Of a stretch of DNA of 64,000 nucleotides, positions 41,905 through 53,450 are shown piece after piece (within the stretch, counting starts at the first letter, position 1; each line of letters starts with the position of its first letter). Both the position numbers and the translations under genes were made by a program. Source of the DNA: Molanna angustata. Lineage: Eukaryota; Arthropoda; Insecta; Trichoptera; Molannidae. Under the pieces are notes generated by a model, which worked only from the letters and a program-made list of their open reading frames with translations, ran no database searches and had not been told where the DNA came from. The DNA is taken from positions 13,253,799 to 13,317,798 of the forward strand of contig OY754978.1 of the NCBI GenBank assembly GCA_963576475.1, in the 5' to 3' direction.

Positions 41905-43377
41905 TTATATGGAACGAATCATAAGGCAGTAGAAGAGAATTGATTTCAAGATTTTCAGTGGAAATCCTCCATGTTAGTAATCCCCAGGGAAAACGAGTCA
42001 GAACCTACTCAAAATAACACGGCGTGGGAAGACAAGACCTTCTGAATACCTCAACCGGGACAGATAAGACAGTATATTATGTGGAGATGGTATCAAAAGA
42101 GATTTTCCAAACTGATTATTTGACAGATTTAAGCTTGTATAATTTAAAAATATAAAATAAGCTCAAAATAATCTTAAACAAAAGTTCAAGGGAATCAACA
42201 ATTGGTACTTTGGATACAAACATGACCCATTTATATACAATATAGCTCATAAATAGATCTAAATAGCTCAAAGAGTAAATTTTTTCTTCTAGTATTTTTC
42301 CTTTTTGTTATTTATTTATTTTATGTTTTGATATAATTTGAGTAGGTATGTGAAAGAGAGAATCAAAAGTGAATCAAAATTTGTATAGAAAATTTTCAGC
42401 ATTTTCGTGAAATGAGTTTGATAAATTATTCATGATTTTAATACTTTATTATGAAAAAATGATAACCTTTAAATTTCATTGGATTGGTACTCAAAAGGGA
42501 GTGGAACGGGTATATACTAAAAACATTCAATGTTATAAATAGGATCTTTTTCGATTTTTAGAAACATTTATTTAAATTTTTCATAGCAGTAGGTATAATA
42601 TAGTTTTCGATATTTTAATCCCTTTGTTTACAAGTAATCAATTTTCATTTCGAATCAATCCGAAAAGTTTTATATGTTATATTGATTGTCATGAAATTTT
42701 GGTGGCGCAGTCACGCGGTGTGCACCAAGAATTTTAGCTTAGGTCATGTCTATAGATTATTGATCTGTGATAGGTACATTATCATTGCTTTGTAACGTAG
42801 GAGCATATGTATAAAAATACAAAGTTTTTTCTGGTCCTTTTTAATAATAAGTTATGGTTTTAAAACTACAAAGCTTGAATAAGTTTTTACGTTAGTTAAT
42901 TATCTATAACGAAATGGCGGTTATTAATTAAAAAATAATCCCTCTTCTTGGATGATATAGTAATATATATTTTTGCGAGTGTGTGGAAATTTTGGGTTTT
43001 TAAGGTAAAGGGTAAATAAATATATGCAAATACGGTGTATTCTTCATTATAATTGTAAATTTTAAAGCCGAGTGGATTATTTTTATAAATAATGGACGCG
43101 TAACACGTTTATGTAAAATATTTTGTAATTCTTACCAACATAATACATCGTTCTGTTATAAAAGCTGTCAAGTAAGATTAAAGAGCATACGCATTTTTGG
43201 TTATTAAGAATTTAGTGTTATCCTTATTAAAACAATTAAAAACCACATGAATTTATGTAGCGTTTTCAAATAAAAATCAACAAGATCTTATTATTTTATA
43301 TATTATTTTTTTTTATTTAAAAAATAATTTAAATAATAATTCCTTTTCACAATTAAATTTTACATTCTCATACATTC
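41905..43377. other. no recognisable feature
   Basis: Mostly AT-rich, unmatched. A TGGCGCAGTCACGCGG word at 42711 resembles a tRNA-Ser primer site but has no LTR beside it. Confidence 0.4.
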
Positions 43378-43480
43378 CATAACTAAGCATAAATGCTTGT
43401 GTTATAGGTGAATGAAATCGGTTGTGGCAAGATTCGAACTCGCGACCAATGGATTGCTTACCGTTCTTTCACCACCCATC
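43378..43480 (-). mobile_element. SINE family 2, head part
   Basis: The minus strand reads TGGTGAAAGAACGGTAAGC, then GGTCGCGAGTTCGAATCTTG, then AACCGATTTCATTCACCTAT and GCATTTATGCTTAG. It matches 17007-17120. The 3' part is missing. Confidence 0.75.
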
Positions 43481-43574
43481 TAACGAATTACGTCTTTGGA
43501 TTTGAAAATCGTGTTTTTTTTGGAATATTTGTTGTGCATTGTTTATACGCGACACTTATACTTCTTATTTTATT

Positions 43575-44315
43575 AATTTACAATAATCATATAATAATTT
43601 GTATAGCGCCGTTTAATGGTTCAAGATCATTCCAAGGGCGCTGTTATTTAGATAGATATTATATTGCTCTACGAAACAAAACTGTTTTCAGTCTTTTAGA
43701 GAAAGTACTCTTACTATTTGCACTGCGGACATCTAGAGGCAATTTATTTCACTCACACCAAAGCATCGACCATAGTAAGCCGCTTAATTGGCTCTGTCCA
43801 AATCCTTTAGGGAGTTGGTACTCTGTGATCCAGAAGACCTAAGTGTGAGATGCCTCCCAGAGAGATCTTTTCTCTGACACAGCTCTTGTATGTATTGTGG
43901 TGCTAGGTTATTTAAAGCATTAAACACCGTTAAGCAGATTTTGTAGTCAACTCGCTCTGGACACTTCAACCAATGCAATTCGTTAAGTAGTGGAGTTATG
44001 TGACATCGTTTTTCCGCTCCATAAATGAGCCTTGCCGCTGCATTAAACATCATCTGTAATCTATCGAGCTGGTACTTTGGCAATCCATCATAGATGCCAT
44101 TACAGTAATCTAGCCGAGACACAACGAAAGCATTTATAAGTGTTTTTGTCTCATTTTTGGGCAGGCTTCGACGAATGTTTTTCAGTTGTCTTAGTTGGAA
44201 AGCAGGCAGAAGCAGGCAGAGCTCGACAAGACAGTGAATGCGTATTACAGTTTTACACAACGTGGTTACAAAGGGCAGAGAAAAAGTGACACGTAGACTA
44301 CACAACGTCAAACTT
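43575..44315 (-). pseudogene. LINE family D, reverse transcriptase C-terminus
   Basis: The minus-strand frame 44311-43784 reads LRQLKNIRRSLPKNETKTLI, NAFVVSRLDYCNGIYDGLPK, YQLDRLQMMFNAAARLI, then HITPLLNELHWL and FNALNNLAPQYIQELC. These are the conserved post-polymerase segments of CR1/L2-type LINEs. The last part (43780-43600) continues after a frameshift with WSEIASRC-like codons. The 3' UTR has GGGCGCTGTTAT and TATAGCGCCGTTTAATGG as in 9108-9200. The reverse transcriptase palm is absent, so the copy is truncated. Confidence 0.75.
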
Positions 44316-44479
44316 CAACTGATTTTATTAGTTGATTTAAATCAAAATATTATTCTGTAGGTAGGTACTGACATTGATATGCGCACATATGACGTCGATC
44401 GCATTCTTTCGCTTGGCAAGCTCTACCATAGTATTGTTTCTACTCTTATTTGTGACACTACTCTTAAGTAACGATATTT

Positions 44480-44600
44480 ATTTATTTGAATCTTCCTGTA
44501 CATATAAAAAGTACACTGGCTGGCTTATTGCCTAATGGCAATTTTTTTCAAACAACCAGAGTAAATGTTAAATATACAAAACAGTGTGTACTATGGCAAT
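44480..44600 (-). repeat. retroposon 3' end with hairpin module
   Basis: On the plus strand: TATTTATTTGAATCTTCCTG, then GGCTGGCTTATTGCC, AATGGCAATTTTTTTCAAAC. It is an inverted version of the 41808 end. Confidence 0.6.
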
Positions 44601-45283
44601 AAGTTAATTACATTACAAAATAAATAAAGATACCTAGCAGAATAAAAGTAAAAAAAAACAAAGTGAATAGCATATAAGAACAATTCATAGCAATGATAAG
44701 AAAACTAAAGGATAAGGAAAGGAAGTAGAGAGGAAGATGTAATCAGGTGTTGTCAGATAAATATTTTTGCTTTAGCCTTTTCTTGAAGATGTATAGTGAG
44801 ATATATATTTGAAATGTGTGAAGAAAAAATATCACAACCTTATTGAATTTTATATTTTGTATTGCGGCACATGTTTGACAAACGCGTGCGTGATTGTACG
44901 CACCCAATAGCAAGTTTCCACGTTCTGTAGACTAATTATCTCATCCAGACTAACGGTCGTGTAAAAGTGACAAAAAATTAAACTACGGTGTCTTTAGCTC
45001 AGGCGGTTGACGCGTGAATGGTTTGCTCGTTTAATTTGCTTCGCTTTCCCGAACGGCTGTTGGCTGACGTTCGGAAATCTTCGCTTATCTTCAGAAATTG
45101 TCAGGATATGCACATTCAGGAGCGTAACTACAAGACTAAAAACTCGAAAAAAAAATTTGGCTCTTTCCTATATCAATTACATCTATCAATGTCACATTTG
45201 CTTTTTTCCTTCTTATCTTTTATTATAATTTCATTAAAGCTTAATCAATTGATACATATATTTCTATTTTTTCTATATTTAAT
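44601..45283. other. no recognisable feature
   Basis: Bases 44880-44945 weakly resemble the reverse complement of SINE family 1 (TGCGTACAATCACGCA, AACGTGGAAACTTGC). Otherwise unmatched. Confidence 0.35.
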
Positions 45284-46076
45284 TCTTTTCTGATAACGGA
45301 CAGTGAAGAAGATCTAAAAGAAATCTTAGAAACTATGGAGTTAGTCCTAAACGAAAAGTACAACATGAAAATAAATAAGGATAAAACTAAGGTACTAACT
45401 GTAGGCAGGGATGAACGCCAAATGAATCTACTGATGTCTGGAGCAGCTAGGGGGTAGAATCACATGGGATGGCCGTTCAAGTAGAAAGGTGGACAGCCGC
45501 ATTCACCAGACAAAACTCGCCTTCAACAAAAAATCCAAGATGTTCGAGTCCAACAACATGGACTTTAAACTTTACTCCATACAAAAGACATTTGTATGGA
45601 GTATTTTGCTATATGGCTGTAAGGCATGGTGCATAGTTGAAAGAGAACGCAAAAGATTGAAGGCCTTCGAGATGTGGACCTATGGCCGAATGCTTGGCAT
45701 ACCTTGGAGGGACCATATAACAAATGAAGAGGTTCTCAGCAGAATTGAGGAAGCCAGGCACCTGTCAAACATCATATCGAAAAGGCGTGCAAATTGGATA
45801 GGCCATGTGTTGCGACATGAGGATCTCCTTCATATCATCTTGGAGGGAATGGTTGAGGGTACAACTGGCAGAGGGCGTCTCCGCCGAGAGTATTTAGAAC
45901 AGGTGTGCCGTGACATGCAGTGTACCTCTTACACGGAGATGAAAAGAGTCGCTGAAGACCGAGCGGAGTGGAGGAGGAGATGCATCAATTTAATGCTGCC
46001 CAATCTTCAGGATTGAAACAAAAGAAGAACATATAAATAGCTGATGCCGTTTACTGTGTAAATAAATAAATAAATT
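45284..46076 (+). pseudogene. LINE family H, C-terminal region with TAAA tail
   Basis: LKEILETMELVLNEKYNMKI, then NKDKTKVLTVGRDE, is the end of the polymerase thumb. After a stop near 45456, frame 45489-46016 reads IHQTKLAFNKKSKMFESNN, WSILLYGCKAWCIVERERKR, MLGIPWRDHITNEEVLSRI, RRANWIGHVLRHEDLLHIIL and AEDRAEWRRRCINLMLP. The order KTKV, LLYGCEAW, W.D.ITNEEVL, RxxxWIGHVLRH and DRxxWRRR is known from a large insect LINE clade. It ends in an AAATAAATAAAT tail. The polymerase active site is missing. Confidence 0.75.
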
Positions 46077-46184
46077 CGTAATATTTAGGAATCTACTCTG
46101 AATTATCTTTTCCTGAGAAAAATAGGTTACCAAAATTATAACAAGAAGAAAAAAGAGTTTTTTCAATGGATGTTTTGCAATATT

Positions 46185-46402
46185 AACTATCTTCTTCTTC
46201 TTTTCCCTAGCCTCCCCTCCACTGCTGAATGTAGGCCTCTTCCATCTGTCTCCATTTTTTCTCTATCCTGTGCCGCTTCAATCCATTTCTTTCCGGCAAT
46301 CACAACAATATCGTCGGCCCATCTCTTCTGTGGCCGACCGACACCCCTTTTTTTCCCCATGGCCTCCACTTTAAGATTTTGGGAGTCCATCTTGAATCTG
46401 GC
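46185..46402 (-). pseudogene. LINE family C, terminal segment (downstream half)
   Basis: The minus strand reads MDSQNLKVEAMGKKRGVGRP, QKRWADDIVVIAGKKWIEAA, QDREKMETDGRGLHSAVE. GVGRPxxRWxDDIxxIAGxxWxxxAQDRxxW is the known end of family C LINEs. Its upstream part lies at 47055-47530 beyond the GC-rich insertion. Confidence 0.75.
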
Positions 46403-46415
46403 TGCCTGGCCACGT

Positions 46416-47041
46416 TGCTAGGTTGCGGCTAGGTTGCGGCCATAGGGGCCTAGCCAGTAAAGTTGAGGGTGGCTGCAGCCCCACCCTAGGATTCTGGGTA
46501 ACAGGTCAGTACCCTCTTCAATTCTTACCTATGGAAGAGCAGGGCAGACGCCTTAATGCCTCGCTCGGCGGTGACTCATCAAACGTGGCGATGAGTAAGT
46601 CTGCATCATCGGGCGATGGAAATCGAAGCACTGAAAGTACTGTCCGGTGGTGTACCTGAAATTCGCCAACATGAGTACTAAGGGGTGGAGGAGCCCCCCG
46701 TGATGATTGGTCGGCACGACCCACTCGGCGGTACCCGAGTTGATGACGAGACAGGTGCAGCTAACGCTGCGCCTGGTGTGGAAATCGAATAACTGAAAGT
46801 ACTACGGGCGTGGCGAAGGCTCCTTGTGGCAGTCTGTTGTTCGTGGAGCTGCTGGGAGGGTAACCCCTGCTATGATTCACGGGCCTTCACGAGTGTGGTT
46901 GGACTCTTAGTGGCAGTGGTATGAAATATGCATGGTGGTAGTTCTTGTTTTGTCCGACGAGCAGCCGCTCCGGGGATGAACAGAACACTTAGTTCTATAA
47001 CGTTCCCTATGGAGTGGGGTAGGTGACTGCGACTTTCCTAA
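46416..47041 (+). mobile_element. 626 bp GC-rich insertion with 13 bp target duplication
   Basis: TGCCTGGCCACGT occurs at 46403-46415 and again at 47042-47054, so the sequence between them is an insertion. The host on both sides is one LINE frame. The insert begins with a 12 bp tandem repeat (GCTAGGTTGCG, twice) and has blocks such as CCCACTCGGCGGTACCCGAG and AGGTGCAGCTAACGCTGCGC. GGAAATCGAA plus ACTGAAAGTACT occurs twice (46620, 46780). A 13 bp duplication suggests target-primed reverse transcription, perhaps of a LINE 5' or ORF1 region. There is no poly(A) tail and no convincing frame. Origin unknown. Confidence 0.7.
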
Positions 47042-47054
47042 TGCCTGGCCACGT

Positions 47055-47530
47055 GTCCTGTCTATTGCTATTTCAATTTTGCGATCCGATCCATGATATC
47101 GGCGACTATTGTTCGGCTTCTGATTTCTGTATTTGTAATTCTATCACTCCTACTTATGCCCAACATTTGCCGCTCCATGGATCGTTGCGCGCATGACAAT
47201 TTTTGGATAGTATTTATGGTCAGGGACATTGTTTCCAAAACCATATTTCTTCACAGGCAAGATGCATGCTTCGTAGGTTTTCTTTTTTAAATAAATGGGG
47301 ATATCCTAGTCTCTCATTATATGACTGAGCTTTCCGGAGGTCGCCCAAACAAGTCCAATTCTTCTGGGTATTTTTGCCACCTGGTTTTCTTTTCCCATTT
47401 TTAACTTATGTCCGAGGTATTTACTATAATCGTTTTGTCCAAAATACACTATTTTTATGTCACAATAAGGAATTAACTTAGTCTTTTCAACTGACAACTG
47501 TGAAAAATTGTACGGCATCAAATAAATCAA
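47055..47530 (-). pseudogene. LINE family C, upstream half
   Basis: Minus strand: YSKYLGHKLKMGKENQVAKI, PRRIGLVWATSGKLSHIM. After frame changes it gives KTYEACILPVKKYGFG-like and then the RTRGQA codons at the insertion site. (V)xYLGxxxxxxxxxxxEIxRRIxLxWxAFGKL is the conserved segment just after the polymerase domain. It is decayed. Confidence 0.65.
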
Positions 47531-48120
47531 GATGAATAATGTTTTCTGTAATAAATATCGTGAACAAAATGACTTAGCATTAGGGTCTAGTTTCTATTTA
47601 TATAGTGCACAGTAGCTCATCTAGCCCCCCCTTTTAAATAAGCCATTAATTTTCTCTATAATCACCATTGAATCTTTTCCTGTTGGTGGTATTTTTCTTA
47701 TCGAAGTGCCGTGCGTGGGTTTTGTTACTCAAATAATATTTATACAGGGGGTGGCCGACGTTGGACGGTGTATGACATAATTTAAAGCTAATCTGCTTTG
47801 AACATCTTTCACGAACATGGTTATCCAACAGAAAAAAAACATAGATGCCCTTTCTTGTCGCGTTAACACAGTTCGAGCATAAAATATGGCAAATTATATA
47901 GCTTTCTTTACTTTTTTTTCTTTTTCGCGAAAAAATAATATTAACACGTCCCAGTGAGTAATTGGTCAGGTAATATTTATCGCAAAACAGAACGACCATT
48001 GATATAAGTTTTGTGTAGGTGTGCCTTTAATTTTAGAAGAGATGGCATTCTTTAAATGATATCAACTTCTATCATTTATACCTATGTACCTATATATTTA
48101 ACTGATAACTACACTGAACA
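47531..48120. other. no recognisable feature
   Basis: The frame 47646-47999 (117 codons, minus) has no motif and is probably chance. Confidence 0.4.
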
Positions 48121-48226
48121 AAATATTATGACAATCAACTGGCTACTTGCGTTTTAGCCAAACCTTTGTTATCAGTATTAATGATTTATCTACTTATGAA
48201 TGTACAGTTTGGCTGTGTGCACAAAA
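48121..48226 (+). repeat. copy of the repeat at 1613-1721
   Basis: Same words in the same order, for example GGCTACTTGCGTTTTAGCCA and TTTGGCTGTGTGCACAAAAC. Confidence 0.65.
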
Positions 48227-48411
48227 CCAAATGTTTTTTACTCACTATAGTTCGGTTAATTTAACATTTTTGTTATTATTTACAAAAAAAAATTCATTCA
48301 ATAAATTGAAGAAGTATATACATACATGGTTACATTCACTCATTCCTTTTACTATGTCCAATTTATATTCAATGTTATAAAATATTAGAAAAAAATCATA
48401 CTATGTAGGTA

Positions 48412-48470
48412 CTTCACCACTCGAAAAAGCCTTCACCAGGCGAAACGATCGTTCTGGATAAGAATAAAAA
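48412..48470 (+). ncRNA. decayed hammerhead-like motif (Penelope-type 3' end)
   Basis: GCCT-TCACC-AGGC (a 4 bp stem II) is followed by GAAA and the palindrome CGATCG and then TT. The strand before stem II reads CTCGAAAA, where a working ribozyme needs CUGANGA, so the catalytic core is broken. The A-rich AATAAAAAATAATG that follows fits a Penelope-like end. Confidence 0.35.
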
Positions 48471-48599
48471 ATAATGTAGAAGAAAAAAAGTGTTTAATTT
48501 TTATAACAGAATTCTACACAGTCGACGCCTGTCAACGTGAAAGAGATTAAAAGTAAAGGAGATATCTTAAAAAATATCAAGTTTTCGTTAATATTGACA

Positions 48600-49330
48600 G
48601 TCGTATAATATTAAAATCTCACCTAATCCAGGAAGACAATGGTATAAGACTGAGCAGAAACAAGAAAAAGTATTTGTACCAACCGCTTTAAATTGAAAAT
48701 GCTGCCACTCCCATAATCCAAATGGATGGAGATGATTCCTTCAAATATCTTGGGTCACTCGTCCATCAAAATGGGGGATGATCAGCAGATGTAAATCACA
48801 TAATTAGTGTGGGATGAATGAAGTTTGAATCAATGTTGGGAGTCCAATGTTATCCAAGATTGCCAGCAAAGTTGAAAGGAATAGTGTACCAGACAATAAG
48901 AATGGCACTCTTCTATGGCTACGAACACTGGACAACGTATAACTCCTACTGTAGACAACTGAAATCTGCTGGGGTGTCTTTACGGGATAAAATAAAAAGT
49001 TCACGAATTCGTGGAAGCCTAGGGATTACTAATATACATTATAAGACAGAGGAAAGACAGTTGAGATGGTACAGGCACGTTGAACACAGACAGCCAGATT
49101 ACATGGCAGACCAAGCAATCTCCTTGGTTCTTCCTTTACTTCCTTAAATTCCTTGGTCGTAGAAAGACTAAACCAACTACAGAAATGATACAGGAAAGAA
49201 GGATCTTTAATTAAAGGACGAGAAGAGCTGACCCCAACAGTTGGCACAGACAAAGAGTTGGGATATAGCAAGGGAGAAGAAGACCTGAGTGAGCAAATTC
49301 GTGTCTTATGACTATGTAAAAGTCTATCTG
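48600..49330 (+). pseudogene. RTE-type LINE remnant
   Basis: FKYLGSLVHQNGG near 48740 (post-polymerase segment), then frame 48818-49147: RLPAKLKGIVYQTIRMALFY, GYEHWT, then SSRIRGSLGITNIHYKTEER and QLRWYRHVEHR. IPxKxKGxVYxTxxRPALLYGxExW and IRxSLGVxxIxxKxxExRLRWYGHV are RTE/BovB-like signatures. Upstream polymerase motifs are not seen. Confidence 0.7.
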
Positions 49331-49974
49331 GTGAGGAAATATGAGTTTTTTTTGCTTGATATGGCAATTCACCCTATTTAGAGTGCTACATATATGCCTT
49401 GGATGAAAATAGAAGCAGTTTTAGGAGAATATAAAAAGTTCAAGATTAAGTTACAGTTCGATGTTGTCAGTTTTTAGAAATTTTAACAACAAGACATAAA
49501 TTTTTGTATTATTAAGAGATAACAGTTAGGATATGTTAATTGGAGATGTATGAACAGTGTCGATAAAGTATTTATACAAACCACTGATATTAGACCGGTT
49601 ATTGCAATTAAAAAACATATGGTCTAGAGTCTCCTCCTAAATGTGAGTTTATGTATGAGTAATAAAAAATGTAATAAAAATGATTCGTATTAGTGTTCAC
49701 GACTACAGCTTCAGCCTATTTCCGTTTACTCCTGAACAAAGGCCCCATCTATTTGACTCCACGTCGTACTGTCTTGTGCAGTATGCATCCAAGACGCGCC
49801 AGAATATCATTGCATATCATCTTTCCACCTCAGCTGTGGTTCTGTCACACTTCTCTGTCATATGAAGTTCCAAAACAGCACTTTTTTGACTGACTTTGCC
49901 AGGATAGAAATATGGAGTTATCCTACCCCATCGGGTAACACAACGTATGGTATGAAACGGTTTATTTCGCCATT
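49331..49974. other. no recognisable feature
   Basis: Small frames (49680-49865, 49693-49893) without motifs. Confidence 0.4.
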
Positions 49975-50290
49975 ATTCATCATCATCATCAGTGGCTCCA
50001 CAGCCCAGGATGGGCCTTGGCCTCTTCTAGGAATCGTCTCCATTGCACCCTATCCATGGCCTTTTCTCTCCAATTCCGCACACCGGCAATCTGAAGGCTC
50101 TTCTCGACTCCGTCCATCCATCGTAGTTTTGGCCTTCCCACGCCTCTCCTTCCCTCCGGACGTAATGTGAGGATTATTTTTGGTGTCTAGTCATCTTCCA
50201 TATGATGCACGTGTCTTAACCAGCAGAGCCTCCCTATTTTTATTGTTTCAACGATATTTGGTTCCTTGAATAGGCTCTGTAGTTCGCCAA
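49975..50290 (-). pseudogene. LINE C-terminal segment
   Basis: The minus strand reads GELQSLFKEPNIVETIKIGR, LCWLRHVHHMEDD, a stop, then LRPEGRRGVGRPKLRWMDG, VEKSLQIAGVRNWREKAMDR, VQWRRFLEEAKAHPGL and stop. This is one of the commonest LINE endings in insect genomes. It is cut on its 5' side by the palindrome starting at 50293. A CATCATCATCATC run near 49978 is the 3' simple repeat. Confidence 0.75.
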
Positions 50291-50292
50291 TA

Positions 50293-50673
50293 CCCCCTAT
50301 TTAGTAACTATTATAACTAAAATAGGAACGTAAGTACTAAAATTATAGATTTTAGATTTACGGTCTTATTTCAGCGTTATAAAATATCAACTTGGACTAA
50401 ATGGAATAAAAATATAGGTACCTATACTAGCCGGAACGTTTAGAATAATTATTTAGAATAATTATGAAAATGATGAAAATATCATAATTTTCATAATTAT
50501 TCATAATACGTCTGATTCAGTAACTTTATAAGAGCATTCCGGCCAATATAGGTACGTTCCTATTCCATTAAGCCTAAGTTGATATTTTATAACGCTGAAA
50601 TAAGACCGTAAATCTAAAATCTACAATTATAGTATAGTTCCTATTTTAGTTACAATAGTTACTGAATAGGGGG
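50293..50673. mobile_element. 381 bp palindromic element with TA duplication
   Basis: The outer ends CCCCCTATTTAGTAACTAT and ATAGTTACTGAATAGGGGG are inverted repeats with one mismatch. Pairing continues inward almost to the centre near 50480 (AACTAAAATAGGAAC, TTTACGGTCTTATTTCAGCG, TATAAAATATCAACTT and their complements). TA flanks both ends (50291-50292, 50674-50675). This is the target of mariner-like transposases. No coding sequence. Confidence 0.85.
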
Positions 50674-50675
50674 TA

Positions 50676-51570
50676 ATATTGCTCGCTTAAAAATATTTCA
50701 TTATGATTAATCCATATACGTAATAGCAACATCTCTGCTACAAATTTTCTTGAAATTCATGTACAAGTTGCGTGGCTATATCTTATTTCAGTGTTAAAGT
50801 AAATAAATAAACATAGTTATTAACACATAATTATTCAAGTAATAAAAGCAAACGTTATTATTATAAAACCATAACTAAGCATTAGCCATATTATAATCTG
50901 GATAAAATAAATTTAAGTTGCTAATGAAATCCAATGTGCGGATAAAAAAATATACATATGGCAACCAACTGCTAGTTTCATTAACCTTGATTCCAATACA
51001 TAGGTATTCGTTCGTGTTGTCTTAATTATTGTGCGTGATTTGGCCAAATTAAAAACTTTCTCTTAGTTTTCTGGTAATCCAAATAAATATTTATTTCCTT
51101 GCTATATTTTCATTTCGGTAATGTTCGTTAAAATTTTTGATATAACGAACACAGTTAGTTTTTTAATTAATTTCTATTATCGAATATATTTTATGGTCTT
51201 ATATTTTAAAATACTATTTGCATGTAACATATGAGATTGATATGGATCGACAAATGGATGAGCAAATGCAAAAACGAGATGACTTTGTTCTTGCTCTGCA
51301 TTTTTAGATTTAAAATAAATCAGTCAATCGATCGATGTTCCCAGTGTGGAGCATGTGGTCATCTCCCAGTTACTCCAGGATATTCTGTTTCTGCTGTGTA
51401 CAGTTTTTAGATGGGCAGTGTAGGACAAAACTGACGTTATTTCCCTTCAGGGTGATGTGGAGGCAAAAAAGAAATTGCAGATGTTGAAATTATTTGTTTT
51501 TGAAAGTGAAATAGGTATCTTCTTACAATGCTTACAAACATGAATTTATGCAACTATTAATGGCCTCAAG
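50676..51570. other. no recognisable feature
   Basis: AT-rich, unmatched. Confidence 0.4.
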
Positions 51571-51574
51571 TATC

Positions 51575-51660
51575 ATTTGTTTGTTAGAAGAAATAGCCTT
51601 GTGGCAATATACCGGGGATTGTACATATTATTGTACATTAATTGAATAAATAAATAAATG
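51575..51660 (+). repeat. retroposon 3' end with hairpin module
   Basis: TTGTTAGAAGAAATAGCCTT, GTGGCAATATACCGGGGATT, then an AATAAATAAATAAAT tail. A decayed relative of 41808. Confidence 0.5.
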
Positions 51661-52579
51661 AACCTCAAAATATCGAACCTCAGTATTTTTCGTCGTTCAA
51701 TGTACTCAGTTTCTCAGCACCTGCTTTTGATGAGTTTGATTAAATACATACCAAAATATAATTATGAATATTTAAAAGTAATAAAAACAACTATTTATTT
51801 TACTTTATGTTTACCTATTGACTTTATTTGAAAAACTGAAAAACTCATGTATATCAAGCAATATTCTAAAATTGCCTCTAAGGCATATTTCATTGACTTC
51901 ATCTTGTTATCTCGTAATTGCTATGATGTCCTTAAATCTTCCCTGTATCCTACAATAAGGTATATATGTACTCCATGAACACATGTTTAAAAATATTTTC
52001 ATGAAGCATATTGATTGGTATTAGCAATTGGCAAATTTTTGTGTAGGAGGACACATCTGGAGTACAGAAATTGATGGTATAAAGGTCAAAATATTTAAAT
52101 GATCAAAAAAATATTAATACCGCATGATTAGCTTTACGCATTGAAGTGAAATATTTATATACAAAATATCTGATATTGCCATATTTTTATGTAATATAGA
52201 ATAACCTTTACAATATTGTATTTGTCTGTATAAAATGTAGTATATTCATCGTATAAAATAAACATAACAGATAAATATAGGTATGGATACATGGTTAAGG
52301 CACATTGAAATAAAAAAAATAAGCATCTAAGTCTAAGGCAATTACAGGTTTTATATCAAAATTTCATTAAACACACCTTTGGCAACAAGTTTGATATCGA
52401 AAAATTATCTGTAATCTTCTTTAAAGACTAAAAACACAGTGAGAAACTGTATCTCCGCCGTGAGTTGAACCTGGAAACACATATGTATCTGCTGCTTACC
52501 ACTTAAGTGATAGAGAAACAAAGACCTAAATGAATCATACTGTAGAACTATAGATATATTAAGATGGGCAAATCTTTAA
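51661..52579. other. no recognisable feature
   Basis: AT-rich, unmatched. Confidence 0.4.
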
Positions 52580-53335
52580 TGAGACGCACTTTCATTTGTG
52601 TTAGCGTAAGGTATACTCAAAGGGTCTATTAAAGTAACAAACTCTAGCAATTCTCGCGAAATTCTCTTCAGGAAATTTGCCCGAGATGAATTTTCAATTT
52701 CGTAATAGAAACAAGATTTGAAATATATATATATATATCACGCTCCGGGATGTCATCTCTTTCGCTACGGAGGGACCATTTGAACTTAAATAGTCTATGA
52801 AAATACCGAAACACTCCAGAAAGTCTGTCTATGGTCCGTTGGAGAGTTGAGACTCGAGAAATACATTTGTATTGTTAATTTATCATTTCAAAAACACGGT
52901 GTTACTTGTTAAATGTAAATTGAACAATTTTAATCCACGCTTTCGGAAAATAATTTCCCGTCGCTCGTTGGGAAATTTCACTCCCTTTTATCGCAGAAAC
53001 AAATTTAATAGGGACAAGAAAGATATCTGATAAAATAAACTAATTTATTTCGAGACGGCGATAAAGCTCTCTCCTCTGTGTCTCGGAAACACCTTGTACA
53101 AAATTGGATCGCTGAAATAGACCATGCAACCTTAATTTGTTACAATGCGTCCCTTTTGATATGGTTGACGGATACAATTGATTGAAACTTTCCCGAGATA
53201 TTCCATGTTGCCTTTTTTGTATTCTTCCTTTAGATCGTTCCAGTTTTTAAGCTGTTGACAAAATTGTGGGAAAAAACAGATTAAAAGTTGGAATAAATCA
53301 TTCCCTTTATATAGGTGAAAAATGCAGATTTTAGT
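52580..53335. other. non-repetitive, moderately GC sequence
   Basis: Unlike most of the window this segment has balanced composition, no simple repeats other than an AT run at 52718-52738, and no transposon signature (for example CTCGCGAAATTCTCTTCAGG, GAGACGGCGATAAAGCTCTC). There is no ORF. It could be unique or conserved non-coding DNA near a host gene, but I have no direct evidence. Confidence 0.35.
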
Positions 53336-53340
53336 AACAT

Positions 53341-53450
53341 TTATTTATTTATTTATATTTATATAACACTTTTTTGTACATACCTACATAAAATTACATA
53401 GTACAAATGGCGGACTTATTGCCTAGAGGCAATTTCTTCCAGTCAACCAT
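53341..53450 (-). repeat. retroposon 3' end with hairpin module
   Basis: On the plus strand the TTTATTTATTTATTT tail comes first, then GGCGGACTTATTGCC, AGAGGCAATTTCTTCCAG. Clean inverted copy of the module. Confidence 0.65.

Noticed and set aside
42700..42730. TGGCGCAGTC word like a tRNA-Ser primer binding site
   Set aside because: No LTR or coding sequence next to it. Ten matching bases can occur by chance or be a very old remnant.
47646..47999. 117-codon minus-strand frame
   Set aside because: No motif, AT-rich codons, no splice or promoter context.
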